Of a stretch of 64,000 nucleotides of DNA, positions 63,252-64,000 are shown in pieces. The notes under the pieces are model-generated. The model was not told the origin of the DNA. It saw only the letters and a program-made list of their open reading frames with translations, and did no database searches. This DNA is from Saprospiraceae bacterium (GTDB lineage: Bacteria > Bacteroidota > Bacteroidia > Chitinophagales > Saprospiraceae). The first letter of the stretch is position 1. Each line of letters begins with the position of its first letter. The translations under genes and the position numbers were made by a program. Location of the stretch: assembly GCA_016714445.1 (NCBI GenBank), contig JADJNF010000001.1:124001-188000 (forward strand), in the 5' to 3' direction.

Positions 63252-63770
63252 TTACAATGTAAATTTCATCATGATGTCGGTCTGTTCATCATGGCCTAAT
63301 TTAAATATATGTTTATCAAATTCTACAAAACCATTTTTTTTATAAAAATTTATGGCTCCGGGATTTTTTTCCCAAACACCCAACCAAACATAATCAACAT
63401 TTTTGTCTCTGGCTATTTGTAAAGCTTTATCACACAGCAATTGCCCCACCCTTTTCCCATGAAAGTCTTTGAGTACGTATATACGTTCAATTTCAAGCGC
63501 ATTTTCCTCTTTTAATTCAGTCTGAGATTGCCCAAAGTTTATCTTTATGTATCCGATTGTAATCCCATCACATATAGCAAAGTAAAACTGAACATTTATG
63601 TCCTGAAGTTCACCACTCAATTTTTGAATGGAAAATCCTTCTTGCAGATACTTATTCATATTCTCTTCGGAGTTATCTGCTGCGAATGTTTCATAAAAAG
63701 TTTGTCTGCCAATTTTTTGTAACTGGTCTACATTGCTTTGTAATACTTTTTTTATGTCAATATTAAGCAT
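63252..63770 (-). CDS. GNAT-family N-acetyltransferase
   Basis: A 172-residue protein. The acetyl-CoA motif A is in RIYVLKDFHGKRVGQLLCDKA (Q/RxxGxG/A variant GKRVGQ), with the beta4-beta5 region DYVWLGVWEKNPGAINFYKK and the C-terminal NGFVEFDKHIF. These are the usual GNAT blocks A and B. The substrate is unknown. Last recognised gene in the window; no gene was seen from 63771 to 64000. Confidence 0.88.
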   Translation of the reverse strand: MLNIDIKKVLQSNVDQLQKIGRQTFYETFAADNSEENMNKYLQEGFSIQKLSGELQDINVQFYFAICDGITIGYIKINFGQSQTELKEENALEIERIYVLKDFHGKRVGQLLCDKALQIARDKNVDYVWLGVWEKNPGAINFYKKNGFVEFDKHIFKLGHDEQTDIMMKFTL

Positions 63771-64000
63771 GATTTGATATACAGATTAAGTAATGCGCCA
63801 GAATGTCCAAATAATGGGTAATTCCTTCGATTTTTGGAATAAATTCCTGATTAATTTTGACTTACAAAAATACACATAAATAGTACAAAATACGAATAAA
63901 CACACACAATATTTGATATTTATAAAATTTTATTGCTCTAAAACTTAATTCAGGTAAAATTGGACAATCTCGAAATCAATTAAGCTTCAGAATACCAATT

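Overview
The window reads as chromosomal DNA of an AT-rich Bacteroidota bacterium, probably of the Saprospiria/Chitinophagia-like part of the phylum (inference). The reasons are several secreted proteins ending in type IX secretion (T9SS) C-terminal sorting domains, a PorV/PorQ-family barrel, LptE-family and TonB-like proteins typical of the phylum, weak ribosome-binding sites, and eleven exact TAnnTTTG promoter elements upstream of genes. No rRNA, tRNA, CRISPR array, transposase or phage gene was recognised.

Layout. 0-41.5 kb is mostly housekeeping and metabolism: an M14 carboxypeptidase tail, an SpoU rRNA/tRNA methylase, a transsulfuration PLP enzyme, a PorV2-like barrel, gamma-glutamyltransferase, MazG, a PIG-L deacetylase / 36-residue membrane peptide / Na+ symporter / RsmF-like methylase run, TypA, a DEAD-box helicase, a fatty-acid desaturase, LptE, a TPR-TonB protein, TopA, TrmD, FKBP, an M20 dipeptidase, a prolyl oligopeptidase, a thioredoxin-like protein, two SAM methyltransferases, an ABC ATPase, a GH31 enzyme, a clan AA protease, a GT39-like glycosyltransferase, a glucan phosphorylase homologue and a superoxide dismutase. 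Between the GH31 gene and the protease lies about 430 bp of homopolymer-rich sequence that looks corrupted and truncates a small secreted-protein gene.

41.6-59.6 kb is an accessory, surface-oriented region. One minus-strand operon carries a PKD-domain lipoprotein followed by three tandem 'receptor L-domain' proteins with T9SS tails, the middle one frameshifted. The first gene has a tetranucleotide tract, (AGAT)10, exactly where its signal peptide should be. With one more repeat unit (or two fewer) an upstream ATG is joined in frame and creates a lipoprotein signal peptide built from SIYL repeats. With the present count, translation of the leader stops at a TGATG overlap. This looks like a phase-variable surface locus and is the main discovery candidate. 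Divergent from it is a LuxR-type regulator, followed by a YadA-head/peptidase S74 adhesin-like protein, two T9SS proteins that share a nearly identical C-terminal module on unrelated N-termini, small lipoproteins, a TPR protein and a beta-helix T9SS protein.

59.6-64 kb holds a TlpA-like thioredoxin lipoprotein, a stand-alone two-component-type propeller, and SRPBCC, DUF1801 and GNAT proteins. Two related terminal-inverted-repeat elements sit just 3' of T9SS genes (41.6 and 53.5 kb), and a nested inverted-repeat element lies at 40.5 kb.
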